Assembly (NCBI RefSeq): GCF_041435355.1
Contig: NZ_CP108442.1
Span: 1,426,001-1,490,000, forward strand
Direction: 5' to 3'
Length of the DNA: 64,000 bases
Source: Streptomyces sp. NBC_01276
GTDB lineage: Bacteria > Actinomycetota > Actinomycetes > Streptomycetales > Streptomycetaceae
Under the pieces are notes generated by a model. It did not search any database. It saw nothing but the letters and a program-made list of their open reading frames with translations, and had not been told where the DNA came from. Made by a program: the position numbers and the translations under genes. Below, piece after piece: positions 8,790 through 17,847 of the stretch (positions are counted from its first letter, which is position 1; the number at the start of each line of letters is the position of its first letter).

Positions 8790-10369
8790 CGCGGCCCGCC
8801 GATGAGGGTGTCGGACGGGCCGGACGCGAAGCGCCCGGACACGTAGGTGAACGAGACCCCGTTGACGACGACCTCCTGGTCGGGGAGACAGGTCGCGGTG
8901 GCCTCCCGGGCGGTGGAGCCGTCCGGCGTGTAGCGGATCAGCAGGTCGATCCTGGGCCCGGTGTCGGTCGACCGGCGCCGGCCGTGGACGCGGCCCCGGC
9001 CGCCGACCGACGGGGGACGCAGCGTCACCGCGCGGCCGGTCAGCGCGACGCGGTCGGTGAACGCGTCGCCGAACACCCGGGTCAGCAGCAGCTCGCCCCG
9101 CAGGGGCGGCCGGTGGATCCTGCGCCAGTACAGCCAGCCGGCCAGCAGCACCAGCGCGGCACCGCCCAGCACCCCGGGCAGGAAGGCCGCCGACCCCACC
9201 GTGGCCCGCAGCGGCACCGCCGCCCGCGTGACGCGCACCTGCTGGGGAACGTTCAGCCGTACGTCCGGGGCGAGCGCCTGCTCCCACGGGGAGGTCACCC
9301 GGCCGGACAGCTTCAGCGTGGTGTCGGCGTCCTTCACCCGGCGGTACGGCAGGGGACCCGCCGACAGCCGGCCCCTCAGCCGTACGTCGAAGGACCGGGA
9401 CTCGCCCGGCTGGAGGGTCAGTTGCCCCGGCAGCCCGTCCAGCGTGACGGACGGATCGCCGACCGAGGCGCTCGCGCCGGTGACCGTCAGGGGGACGTGC
9501 CGGGAGGTCGAGCGGAGCGTGAGCTTCGCGGTCGCCGACCCGTCCGTGAGATCGCTGCGCCCGGCGTCCTGCCACTCCGCGGTCACCCCCTGCCCGACGT
9601 CCCCGGCCAGCAGCAGCTGCGCCTTGCGGGTCTGGGTGCGTTCCCCGGCCCGGGCCAGGTACGAGCCGAGGTCCTGGATGCTCTCGGGGCGCAGGACGGT
9701 GGTGTTCTTCACGACGTCGCCCAGCAGGCCCGCGCCCGTCGCTCCGTTGCCCAGCGGCAGCGCGTACCCGGCCAGTTCGGTGCGTCCGGCGAGGGCCTGC
9801 GCGCGCCCGCGCAGCGCGGTCCAGGCGGGGCCGGTGGAATCGGGGTAGCCGGAGCCGGCGACGGGATGGTGCTCGCCGTCGGTGAGCAGCACCACGGAGG
9901 CGACCGCCGAGGCCTGATCGCGTTCCAGTTCGGTCAGTGCCGCGTCGAGCGCCGCGCCGATGTCGGTGTCCCCGGCGGGGTCGGGTGCGGCGGGCAGCCT
10001 GGCCGTGATCGCGGCGCTGTCGCCGGCCGAGCCGATGTAGCGCGGCTGCGGACGGGAGTCGAAGGTGAACAGCGCGACGTGGTCCTTGGGTGACATGCCG
10101 TTCAGGAAGCTGCCGAGGGTCGAACGGACCGTGTCGTAGCGGCCGTCCTGGTTCATCGACCCGGAGGTGTCGACGAGGACGACGTAGTCGGCGGGCTGGT
10201 CGTTCAGCCCGAGGGCCTGGTAGACCTCCGAGCGGGAGGGGGCCGGGTCGGTGGTCGTCGCCCGTGCGGCCGCCGGCGGGGCGGCCAGCAGGACGGCGGT
10301 CACCAGAGCGGCGCCGACCCGCGCGACGCGCGCGAACCGGGGTGCCCGTGGCGGGGTGGGGTGCTTCAC
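8786..10369 (-). CDS. Secreted/membrane VWA-domain protein
   Basis: A 527-residue protein with an N-terminal signal (hydrophobic VGAALVTAVLLAAPPAAARA), a von Willebrand A domain with an intact MIDAS (VVLVDTSGSMN near residue 67, and VVLLTDGEH later), a beta-rich middle that looks Ig-like, one transmembrane helix near residues 395-415 (GVLGGAALVLLAGWLYWRR) and a cytosolic C-terminal domain with an FHA-like feel (DQEVVVNGVSFTYVSG). Topology would put the VWA domain outside and the tail inside. The start is GTG 10369, overlapping the stop of the Hsp70-like gene as GTGA. In this locus it could couple a surface event to the cytosolic NTPases; that is inference. Confidence 0.88.
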   Translation of the reverse strand: MKHPTPPRAPRFARVARVGAALVTAVLLAAPPAAARATTTDPAPSRSEVYQALGLNDQPADYVVLVDTSGSMNQDGRYDTVRSTLGSFLNGMSPKDHVALFTFDSRPQPRYIGSAGDSAAITARLPAAPDPAGDTDIGAALDAALTELERDQASAVASVVLLTDGEHHPVAGSGYPDSTGPAWTALRGRAQALAGRTELAGYALPLGNGATGAGLLGDVVKNTTVLRPESIQDLGSYLARAGERTQTRKAQLLLAGDVGQGVTAEWQDAGRSDLTDGSATAKLTLRSTSRHVPLTVTGASASVGDPSVTLDGLPGQLTLQPGESRSFDVRLRGRLSAGPLPYRRVKDADTTLKLSGRVTSPWEQALAPDVRLNVPQQVRVTRAAVPLRATVGSAAFLPGVLGGAALVLLAGWLYWRRIHRPPLRGELLLTRVFGDAFTDRVALTGRAVTLRPPSVGGRGRVHGRRRSTDTGPRIDLLIRYTPDGSTAREATATCLPDQEVVVNGVSFTYVSGRFASGPSDTLIGGPR

Positions 10370-11706
10370 GGACCTGCTCCCTTGAGGTCGGTCGGCAGGG
10401 TGCCGAGGGGGAATTCGCCGGGCGCCGCGGAGCCCAGCGGGTGCAGCACGAGATGGGCCGTACCGTCGACGGCGATGCGTACTCCCACGTGGAAGCGGTC
10501 GCCCGCGCCTCCCGGGGGGAGGGTCAGGGTGCCCACGGCCTCGGAGCGCTCACCGCGGGCGTCACGCACCCGCACCCGTACGGGCGGCGCGGGACCGGCG
10601 GGGGACGCCGTCCCCGCGGCCACCGGGACGCGGTGTCCGCCCGTCTCGGCGAAGACGGTGGCGCCGCCGGGTTCCAGCACTCCGGCAGGGCTGATCACCA
10701 GCTCCTGCGACCGCGGAGCGCCGCCGACGACGCGGTGGGTACCCACGCAGACGGCGTGCGGGTAGCGGTCGCCCGGGTCGGCCCGGCCGGCGGCGACCAG
10801 CGCGGCGCCGAAGACGGCGGCGAGGGCGGGGTCCGTGTCACCGGGCAGCGCCACGAGCGGCCCGTGCCGGGCGGCGAGGTGCCCGGCCAGCGGGCCGAAC
10901 CGGGCCGCGCCCCCCACCGCGACCACCGGCGGGGCCGGCGCACCGCCCAGGGCCTCGTCGAGCACCCGGTCGAGTCCTTCCGTGAGCCGTCCGAGGGCCT
11001 GGAGCACCACGCCCGCGGTGATCTCCCGCCCGTCCACCCGGTGGACGGCCGTGTCGTAGTACGGGCCGCGATGGCTGTCCGCGCGGCGCAGGGCGATGCC
11101 GAGCCGCTCCGCGGCGCCCGTCTCCCCCCGGGCCCCGGCCAGCGCCCGCAGTCCCGCCGCGTCGTCCGGCATCCCGACGGCGGCGAGCAGCGCCCGGTCG
11201 AGTCCGGCTCCGTAGCCGTCGGCGGGAGCGTGCCACGCCCGGCCGGTGACGGCCACGGTGCCGGAGACCGGGGCGCACACCGACACCTCCGCCGCGCTCG
11301 CGCCGAGCTCGCAGACGGCGTACCGCTCCGAGGGCGGCGCGCCCGCGTGCCGGAGCAGCGCCAGCACCGCGTGCGGCGTGCCCAGGACCCGGATCCGCGG
11401 TGCCGGGCGCGTGCCGTGGACGGCGCTCAGCGCGTCGGCCGCCCGGTCCGCGGCCCCGGCACGGTCCTGCTCCCGTACGACCAGCACCACCCGGTCGGGG
11501 ATTCCATGGCTCCCGCAGTACTCCCCGTAGGCCGCCCGCAGAGCGGCGCCGCGGGCGCCCGTCTCCCGCGGTACGGGCACGCCCTCGCCGGGTACGGAGC
11601 CGGACAGCCGGGCCAGTACCGGGGAACCGTCGGCGCCGAGCACGGCGATGCGCGTGAAACGGGAGCCCGCGTCGACGGCGACGGCCGAGGTGAAGGCGGC
11701 GGTCAT
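10366..11706 (-). CDS. Hsp70/actin-fold ATPase-like protein
   Basis: A 446-residue protein beginning at ATG 11706, which overlaps the GAP1-like stop (ATGA). The N-terminus SAVAVDAGSRFTRIAVLG is a phosphate-1 loop of the actin/Hsp70 superfamily; further motifs are YAVCELGASAAEVSVCAP (phosphate-2-like) and PPVVAVGGAARFGPL (adenosine-motif-like). It lacks the canonical Hsp70 substrate-binding domain: the region after about residue 330 is a shorter beta-rich segment (AVGTLTLPPGGAGDRFHVGV). Such truncated Hsp70-like ATPases recur in predicted actinobacterial conflict operons. Client and activity are unknown; the operon context argues for a dedicated rather than a housekeeping chaperone role. Confidence 0.85.
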   Translation of the reverse strand: MTAAFTSAVAVDAGSRFTRIAVLGADGSPVLARLSGSVPGEGVPVPRETGARGAALRAAYGEYCGSHGIPDRVVLVVREQDRAGAADRAADALSAVHGTRPAPRIRVLGTPHAVLALLRHAGAPPSERYAVCELGASAAEVSVCAPVSGTVAVTGRAWHAPADGYGAGLDRALLAAVGMPDDAAGLRALAGARGETGAAERLGIALRRADSHRGPYYDTAVHRVDGREITAGVVLQALGRLTEGLDRVLDEALGGAPAPPVVAVGGAARFGPLAGHLAARHGPLVALPGDTDPALAAVFGAALVAAGRADPGDRYPHAVCVGTHRVVGGAPRSQELVISPAGVLEPGGATVFAETGGHRVPVAAGTASPAGPAPPVRVRVRDARGERSEAVGTLTLPPGGAGDRFHVGVRIAVDGTAHLVLHPLGSAAPGEFPLGTLPTDLKGAGP

Positions 11707-14255
11707 GGGTTCCCCCAGGGGAACAGGCCTCGCAGCCTTCCCCGCTTCTCCTGCGGTGCCTGCCACGGATCGGGCTCGTGGTGCGACGGCGGTGCCGGAC
11801 GTGGAAGGTCCGGGGGCGGGAACGGGGGCGCAGGCGGCTGGGCATCCCGGCGGGTGCCACCCAGCCGCTTGAGGATCCGATGGTGGCGCTCCATCTCCCC
11901 GTAGCTGAATTGGCGCAGCTGCTCGCACAGGTCCCGGGCCCACTCGCTCCGCCCGAGTTCCCGGTACATGGCCATGCCCAGTCCGGGCGCCCGTAGGTCC
12001 AGCTCGCATCCGAGCTCGTACACGGCGTGGGCTCCCCGGCTGTACAGCAGGGGAACGAGCTCGACCAGCAGCGGCGGGGAGAACTGCCGGTCGGGACAGG
12101 CCTCGACGATGACCCTGGCCAGTTGATCGAGGTCCTCACCGGCGAGGACGGCCTTGCGCAGCTTCCAGACGGGACGCAGCCAGCCCAGCCGCTGCCGGCG
12201 GCCGAAGGCCGTCACCAGCTCCTCGGGCAGTACGTCGATCCACAGGCCGGGGTCCTCGGCGAGCCGCCGTTCCAGGCTGTCGCAGACGACCTCCTCGGTG
12301 CTGGGGCGTTGCTTCATCAGCTGGGTCAGCACGGTCCACGAGGCGGGGTCGGGCCTGTCGCCCAGCAGCGCCTCGACCGCGAGCCTCTTGAGGTCGGGAT
12401 CGGCGTCGATCCGCTGGATCACGGCGGACGCGTAGGGCCGGGCGGCGCCGGGGGCGGTGAGCTCCCGGAGCCGGGGCATCGTCGGGACCGGTCGGTGGCC
12501 GTCGTGCACGGTGGCGCCGGCGATCGCGCACAGCAGGTCCGCGTCGGCGGCCACCTGAGGATCGAGTCCGGGCCCACCCGGTGCGGCGACCCTGTTCAGC
12601 TCCGTGAGCAGCTGGAGCGGGGCCGTCCTCACCGCGACCTCGCGCAGGCGCGGCCACATGAGGCCCACCACGGCCGGCGTGCCGTTGCGCGCGGCGGCGT
12701 CCAGCGCGATCCGCCAGGCGTCCTCACCCGCGTCGGTGAACTCGCTGACGTCGGACGCCACCACCTGCCCGGCGCGCAGGTCACCGGTGAGCACCGCGGC
12801 GAACCGCAGCCATCCGGCAGGGGCGTTCCCCCCGTCCCGCAGGGCCGACCGGACGATCCGGTGGAGCGGCGAGAGGTCGTGGCTGCGGTCCTTCAGGAGC
12901 GTGCGCAGCCAGGCGTCCCGCGCCTCGCGCGAGCCGATCAGCACCCGGTCGGCGGCTTCCGAGGTGTGCCCGAGCTCGTGCTCCGTCCGGTAGACGAGCG
13001 CGGCCACCCAGCCGGGCTCCTGGCCCGGCGCCGTCGCCATGGCCGTGAACAGCTCGTCGAACGCGCCCGGGTGGTACGCCTCCAGGCCGCGCACCACCCT
13101 CAGGTAGTCCGTGGCGCGGGTGAAGGTGGCCTGCGACGCCCTCGCGGCCAGGACGTCCTCGGCGAGCAGCCGCGGGGTCAGTGGGCTCCAGTACCGCAGC
13201 AGCACCTCTCCCGGCGCGTGGCGGGCGAGGAAGGCCAGGAGCATTCCCAGCTGCCGCTCGGTCAGGCCGTTCGGCGCGTACGTGTCCAGCACCCGCATCA
13301 CGTCGACGAGTTCGCCGCCGCCCTGGCCGATCTCCGTGAGCACGCTGTCCAGCAGGTCCGCCTCGCGCAGCGCCCGCAGGGCGGCCTTCGGGTCCTGGGA
13401 AGAGATGGCGTCGCCGGCGCGCAGGAGGTGCTTGACGAGTTCGGCGGTGGACTCCCGCCGGGCCCGGAGCCGCAGCAGCTCGTTCAGGTACTCGCGCCCG
13501 ACGGCGGTCTGCGGCTCCGACGGGGGGCCGCCCGCGGCGCCCGCGCCCAGGCGGGCTTCGGCCTGGCCGGTCCGCGCGGCGGTCGCGAAGACCAGCATCA
13601 GACGGTGCTCGGACTGGCCGGTCCAGGTGGCCGCGCTCAGCCAGGCGCGGCACCCGTACGGCAGGAGCGAGCAGACGGCGTCGAGGATCAGGACCCGGTC
13701 GTCGGTGTCGGGGAGCCGGGCACCGGGGGCCGGCACGATCGCCACCTGCCGGCCTTCCAGCAGCAGGGCGGCGATCCCGGCCGCCCAGTCGAAGCCCAGC
13801 CGGTCGACGGCGTCGGCGAGTTCGCCGGCCGTGGTCCGGGCGGCGTCGACGGCCACGGCGGTCTCCGCCTGGTCCGGCTGTGTACGGGGGGCGGCCCGGT
13901 CCAGTGCGGTCCACGTCAGCCGGGCGGTGCTCGCGGGGATCCAGTCCACGACGAGCAGGCGCCAGGTGTAGCTGGGGGCGCCGGTGCCGTCGGCGCTGCC
14001 GTCCCAGGTCGTCTCGACCAGGGCGCAGGCGGAGCGGCTCTCGCCCGGCACGCCGCTGAGGAACACCCGCCAGGGCAGTCCGCCGTCGGCCTCCAGGTCG
14101 TCGGGGGTGCCGGTGGCCGCGCCCCAGTAGTAGCGCTCGGCCCGGTCGGACGGCAGGCTGCCGCGCAGGACCTCGTACCCCATGGTCCGCCCCGGGTACT
14201 TGCCCACCACCGACCAGTCGGCGGACAGCCGGTGGGTTTCGGGACCGTCGCTCAC
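11703..14255 (-). CDS. GTPase-associated protein 1 (GAP1)-like protein
   Basis: An 850-residue protein starting at GTG 14255, which overlaps the GTPase stop (GTGA). The N-terminal block with WSVVGKYPGRTMGYEVLRGS and PWRVFLSGVPGE matches my memory of the GAP1 N-terminal type 2 domain, followed by an alpha-helical middle and C-terminal region (LLDAVCSLLPYGCRAWLSA, REYLNELLRLRAR) with repeats, and a proline-rich tail (PPAPPFPPPDLPRPAPP). This family is named for its coupling to a neighbouring GTPase in predicted conflict systems, exactly the arrangement seen. It is probably a scaffold or effector reading the GTPase state. The family assignment rests on motif recognition rather than a profile search. 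Confidence 0.8.
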   Translation of the reverse strand: MSDGPETHRLSADWSVVGKYPGRTMGYEVLRGSLPSDRAERYYWGAATGTPDDLEADGGLPWRVFLSGVPGESRSACALVETTWDGSADGTGAPSYTWRLLVVDWIPASTARLTWTALDRAAPRTQPDQAETAVAVDAARTTAGELADAVDRLGFDWAAGIAALLLEGRQVAIVPAPGARLPDTDDRVLILDAVCSLLPYGCRAWLSAATWTGQSEHRLMLVFATAARTGQAEARLGAGAAGGPPSEPQTAVGREYLNELLRLRARRESTAELVKHLLRAGDAISSQDPKAALRALREADLLDSVLTEIGQGGGELVDVMRVLDTYAPNGLTERQLGMLLAFLARHAPGEVLLRYWSPLTPRLLAEDVLAARASQATFTRATDYLRVVRGLEAYHPGAFDELFTAMATAPGQEPGWVAALVYRTEHELGHTSEAADRVLIGSREARDAWLRTLLKDRSHDLSPLHRIVRSALRDGGNAPAGWLRFAAVLTGDLRAGQVVASDVSEFTDAGEDAWRIALDAAARNGTPAVVGLMWPRLREVAVRTAPLQLLTELNRVAAPGGPGLDPQVAADADLLCAIAGATVHDGHRPVPTMPRLRELTAPGAARPYASAVIQRIDADPDLKRLAVEALLGDRPDPASWTVLTQLMKQRPSTEEVVCDSLERRLAEDPGLWIDVLPEELVTAFGRRQRLGWLRPVWKLRKAVLAGEDLDQLARVIVEACPDRQFSPPLLVELVPLLYSRGAHAVYELGCELDLRAPGLGMAMYRELGRSEWARDLCEQLRQFSYGEMERHHRILKRLGGTRRDAQPPAPPFPPPDLPRPAPPSHHEPDPWQAPQEKRGRLRGLFPWGNP

Positions 14256-15439
14256 TGACCGCTCCGCTTCGTCCCGAAGAGGCCCGGCCTGGCGTGGATC
14301 CTGCGCTCCAGGTCGATCAGCGGCTCCAGGACGTTGATGGGCTCGGGGGAGGTGCAGATCCGGGGGCGGCCCTCGACCTCCTCCACGTTGGCGTAGTTGT
14401 TGTAGTCGAAGATGTGCTGCGGGTTGAGCCGGTACCCGATGGCCGAGGTCGCGTAGTAGGTGATCCGGTCGGGGTGGAAGAAGGTGGCCAGACCGTCCCG
14501 CACCATCCGGGCGGTGGCCCCCCGGAAGTCCTCGCACAGCCACTGGAAGAAGCGGGCGCTGAGGTGCGCGGGCACGCGGGGCAGCCGGGATCCCACGGAG
14601 TCCTGGGTGACCCAGCCCGCCCGCATGGCGGGCTCGAAGAGGGCGGGGTGGTCGAACTTGGCGACGCACACGGAGACGTGGTGCGGGAGTCTGTTGTCGT
14701 GGTGCCCCCGCCTGTCCCGGACCCTGGCGTTCAGCTCGTTGAGCGTCGCGTAGAAGAAGTTGAAGCTCTCCGTCGCCGACTCCCTGTCGCCCAGCGGGTC
14801 GAAGAGGTAGATCAGGCCCTGGGCGCGGGCGAGCTGGTCGGTGATCTCCTCGTGCAGCGGGTTGTTCGCCTGGAACACCTCGCCCGCCGCGTCGTTGATG
14901 TCCAGGACGAAGCTGGCCCTGCGGCTGCGCCTGCGCAGGCCGCCCGGGGGAGGTTCCTCCCCCTGGACGGACCAGCTCATGCTGCGCAGGCCCACGCTCG
15001 CCTCAGGGAAGATCCGGCGGGTCGAGAGCCGCGTCACGCTGTCGTTGAGGAAGTTGTTGGCCTCCCTGCTCATGCCGCTGATCCGCCAGCTGCCCTGCCC
15101 GTGCCGCTGGGCCTGCATCGCCGCGATCGGCAGCGCGCCGAGGAAGCTGGTCTTGCCGGAGCGCGGCGCGCCCCACAGTCCTATGCGGACGTGGTCGGTG
15201 GCGTCCGCGCCGGCCGGCGCGGTGGGGATGGGCGCCGGAGCCGCGTTGCCGTCCATGACGGGGACCTGGTCCTGCTGGTACGGGTTGCCCGCGGGCCGGG
15301 CAGGGGGCCCGGACCACGGCTGTCCGTTGGGGTGCGGGGGCGCGGGCTTCAGGGGGCCGCCCGCCAGGGGTGTCGGGGATCCGTCGGCCGGCGCGCCGCC
15401 GGAGGGCCTGTCGTTCGGGTCGTAGTATTCCTCGGCCAT
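14252..15439 (-). CDS. TRAFAC-type GTPase of the conflict operon (DO-GTPase-like)
   Basis: A 395-residue protein with a Pro/Gly-rich disordered N-terminal 80 residues followed by a GTPase domain. The Walker A motif GAPRSGKT is at residues 90-97, a switch-II-type DINDAAGE follows, and VCVAKFDHP supplies an (N/A)KxD-like base-recognition motif with Ala in place of Asn. Length and motifs fit the double-GTPase-like families reported next to GAP1 proteins. A strong site (GAGGAG) precedes ATG 15439 by about 5 nt, and the zinc-ribbon gene ends 27 nt upstream. In the model for such systems, GTP hydrolysis sets the threshold for activation. The second half contains HIFDYNNYANVEEVEG, which I do not recognise. 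Confidence 0.85.
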   Translation of the reverse strand: MAEEYYDPNDRPSGGAPADGSPTPLAGGPLKPAPPHPNGQPWSGPPARPAGNPYQQDQVPVMDGNAAPAPIPTAPAGADATDHVRIGLWGAPRSGKTSFLGALPIAAMQAQRHGQGSWRISGMSREANNFLNDSVTRLSTRRIFPEASVGLRSMSWSVQGEEPPPGGLRRRSRRASFVLDINDAAGEVFQANNPLHEEITDQLARAQGLIYLFDPLGDRESATESFNFFYATLNELNARVRDRRGHHDNRLPHHVSVCVAKFDHPALFEPAMRAGWVTQDSVGSRLPRVPAHLSARFFQWLCEDFRGATARMVRDGLATFFHPDRITYYATSAIGYRLNPQHIFDYNNYANVEEVEGRPRICTSPEPINVLEPLIDLERRIHARPGLFGTKRSGQ

Positions 15440-15466
15440 GGGGTCTCCTCGTGCCGGAGCGGTCGA

Positions 15467-17551
15467 TCACAGCAAGGGACTTGCGAAGGCCAACGGGCAG
15501 GGCGGACCCTCCCATTGCCAGGTGGGACTGAGCGCCTCGGCCACGTCGGCGGCCGTGTCCGCGCCGGGGCGGAAGGAACCGTCGCGGGACAGCTCGGCCC
15601 ACGCCGTGGCCCCGTAGCGCTCGACGGCGGCCCGTGCCCGGTCGGGGGGCGTCGGCCCGGTCCTCGGGTCCGCCCTGGTCATCACGCGGACTCCGGCGGC
15701 ACGCAGCCGGTCGACTTCGGCCCGCCAGTCCGCGCCGAGCGGACAGGAAGGCACCATGCCGTGCTGCCGGGGCGGGGCGGGCGGCCTGCGGGCGACGATC
15801 AGGGCGACCCGTCGTACCGCCTCGTCGCCGTGGGGCGACGCCGTGGCGAGCGGCACCAGTGTCCTGAGCGCGTCCTCCAGCGAGGACACCGTGTCCTGGC
15901 GGCGCCGGTCGGGCTCCCAGGCGTCCAGCGCGGCGAGCGCGGCCGGCGCGGGCCCGGCCGGGACCGGTGGCATCAGCAGGATCCGCCGGGGGGCGTAGCC
16001 GTTCTCGTGGATCGCGTGGTCGTAGTGGCCCACGGCGCCGACGCGCAGGGCGCTGCCGGTACCGCTGAGGCGGGCCAGTGAACCGATGAGGTCCCGTACG
16101 AAGGCCAGCCGCTCTTCGGTCTCGGCCGAGTCCGCGCCGCTCAGCTCGACGGTGCAGAACACCTCCAGCCGCGGCGGGCGGACGATCCGCCGCGGCAGGC
16201 CGGTGACCAGCGCGGTCAGGTTCAGGTCGGGATCGTCCAGTGCGGTGAGGGCCGGTGCCGCCCCGTCCGGCGCTTCCGCCCCGTCCGGCGCGGGCGGCGC
16301 CTGTGCTCCGCCGCCCTCGTGGGGCCGGGGCCAGCCGTCGCCGGTCCCGGCGAGGGCGATCTCCCCGGGGCCCCGCAGTACGAAGGTGAGCCGGGCCGGT
16401 TCCAGGGCCCCGAGGGCGGTCCGCCCCACTCCCAGCACCGTCGGGCCCGTGTCGGCGCCCGCCGGGGGACCGGCCAGTACGGGGAGGAGCACGGAGGTGT
16501 TGCCGGTGGCCCCGCCGTGCACCGTGACGGTGGCGGTCGCGTCCGCCCCGGGACGGAGCCGGACGCCCGCGGGGAAGAGCACGTGGCGGTGGACGTGCAC
16601 CGCGCCGGTCCGCCGATCGGCGCTGACCAGCAGCAGGGAGTGGTCCACGGGAAGGGGCGCGGTACGCAGGACCCCCCGCACGGCGTCCGTCGTCGTGGTG
16701 CCGTACGCCTGCCCGTCCCGGCGGTGCAGCTCGGCCCGCAGGGGGCGGCTGCGGCGGAGCGTGGCGACGGCGCGGTCCAGCAGGGTCCAGCCGGGGTGGC
16801 CCACCAGCAGCACCGTGGAGCGGTCGCGGGGCGGCGGTAAGGACGCCGTCAGCCGGCGCAGCACGGCCGCGTCGAAATCCCGCCTGTCGACCGGGGATAT
16901 CTCGCCGATGCCCCCGGCCAGCTGGAACCGGCGGATTTCCGGGTGCGGGTGCAGGGTGGGGGCGAGGGTCTCCCAGTCCACGCTCCCGGCGTCCTTCTGG
17001 CGGGGTATTCCGCTCTCGTCCAGGTACGCCTTGATCATGTTTACGCGATCGGGGTCGAATTCGACGAAGAGCAATTCCCTGACCCGCCCGAAGATCAAAT
17101 CGTCGAGCATTTCGAGCCATTGCGCCGGCCTGCGGACCGACACTTCCTCCCATGGACCCGCCGACTGGTCCAGCGGTGACCCCGACGCGCCCGGACCGGC
17201 CTGCGGCAGCCCTCCCCGGACCACGGCCGCGAGCCGCCCGGAGACGCTGCCCTCACCCGCATCGGGGCCCGCTCCGGGGCCCGCTTCCGTGCCTGCCCCG
17301 GCGCCCGCTCCGGCGTTCGCTCCGGCGTTCGCTCCGGCGCCCGGCGCCACGCTCCCGCACAGCGCCACCGCCCGTACGTCCCAGCCCTGCGCGGCGGCCG
17401 CCAAGGCGTCGGCCGCCCGGCGGGCGGCCTCCTCGGTCAGGTCCCCGAGGACCGGGTCGCCCCGCATCCGCCACCGGCAGACCGTGCACAGGTCCCCCTC
17501 TTCGGGAGTTCCGCACACGGGGCATGCTTGATCAATACCGGTCCCCCGCAT
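15467..17551 (-). CDS. Zinc-ribbon / degenerate VWA-like protein, first gene of the conflict operon
   Basis: A 694-residue protein. A zinc ribbon opens it: Cys10, Cys13, Cys22 and Cys25 in ACPVCG and CTVC. Residues about 90-120 are a low-complexity Ala/Gly/Asn tract from repeated DNA. The middle has beta-rich segments (HVLFPAGVRLRPGADATATV), and the C-terminal third resembles a VWA fold (LEVFCTVELSGADS, LRVGAVGHYDH, RRVALIVARR) with the MIDAS aspartate missing. ATG 17551 is chosen because GGGAG lies just upstream; an in-frame codon at 17590 would add 13 unremarkable residues. As the promoter-proximal gene of an eight-gene operon it may be the input module. Fold assignments are by eye. Confidence 0.75.
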   Translation of the reverse strand: MRGTGIDQACPVCGTPEEGDLCTVCRWRMRGDPVLGDLTEEAARRAADALAAAAQGWDVRAVALCGSVAPGAGANAGANAGAGAGAGTEAGPGAGPDAGEGSVSGRLAAVVRGGLPQAGPGASGSPLDQSAGPWEEVSVRRPAQWLEMLDDLIFGRVRELLFVEFDPDRVNMIKAYLDESGIPRQKDAGSVDWETLAPTLHPHPEIRRFQLAGGIGEISPVDRRDFDAAVLRRLTASLPPPRDRSTVLLVGHPGWTLLDRAVATLRRSRPLRAELHRRDGQAYGTTTTDAVRGVLRTAPLPVDHSLLLVSADRRTGAVHVHRHVLFPAGVRLRPGADATATVTVHGGATGNTSVLLPVLAGPPAGADTGPTVLGVGRTALGALEPARLTFVLRGPGEIALAGTGDGWPRPHEGGGAQAPPAPDGAEAPDGAAPALTALDDPDLNLTALVTGLPRRIVRPPRLEVFCTVELSGADSAETEERLAFVRDLIGSLARLSGTGSALRVGAVGHYDHAIHENGYAPRRILLMPPVPAGPAPAALAALDAWEPDRRRQDTVSSLEDALRTLVPLATASPHGDEAVRRVALIVARRPPAPPRQHGMVPSCPLGADWRAEVDRLRAAGVRVMTRADPRTGPTPPDRARAAVERYGATAWAELSRDGSFRPGADTAADVAEALSPTWQWEGPPCPLAFASPLL
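17306..17341. repeat. In-frame tandem repeat encoding an Ala-Gly-Asn tract
   Basis: Short tandem units of the type ctccggcgttcg occur in a row and encode repeated AGAN and AGAG in the zinc-ribbon protein. Repeat number could vary by slippage. It lies between the zinc ribbon and the rest of the protein, so it is likely a flexible linker. Confidence 0.7.
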
Positions 17552-17767
17552 CCGACGACTCCCGCCCCCCGCCGCACAAACCGCCAGCAACGTTCACGCG
17601 TACGTGGGTGCGAAACCCGGCTGTCGCCCGACATGTAACCGGGATCACGTAGCGTTCAGCGGAATCATGGTGGCACAACCGAGCGGGAATGTGACGTGTT
17701 TTGCACAGCCCTCGGCTCAGTGGTCATCTGTTTGGTTTCGGACCTTTCATTCGCCCCGGTCCCGTGT

Positions 17768-17790
17768 GGTCCGGGCGGGCCGCCCGGACC
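17768..17790 (-). terminator. Hairpin in the 296-nt gap downstream of the acyl-CoA synthetase
   Basis: GGTCCGGGCG pairs perfectly with CGCCCGGACC across a 3-nt loop. It lies 58 nt beyond the acyl-CoA synthetase stop, on its coding strand, and upstream of the conflict operon. Between it and the synthetase stop are two tandem copies of ggaccgtacggcc-like palindromic DNA (about 17806-17833). There is no T-run, as is usual for Streptomyces terminators. The rest of the 17552-17847 gap must contain the conflict-operon promoter, but I cannot point to a convincing -10/-35 pair. Confidence 0.5.
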
Positions 17791-17847
17791 GCACGGACCC
17801 TCCGCCCGGACCGTACGGCCGGACCGTACGGCCGGACACATCGCCGG

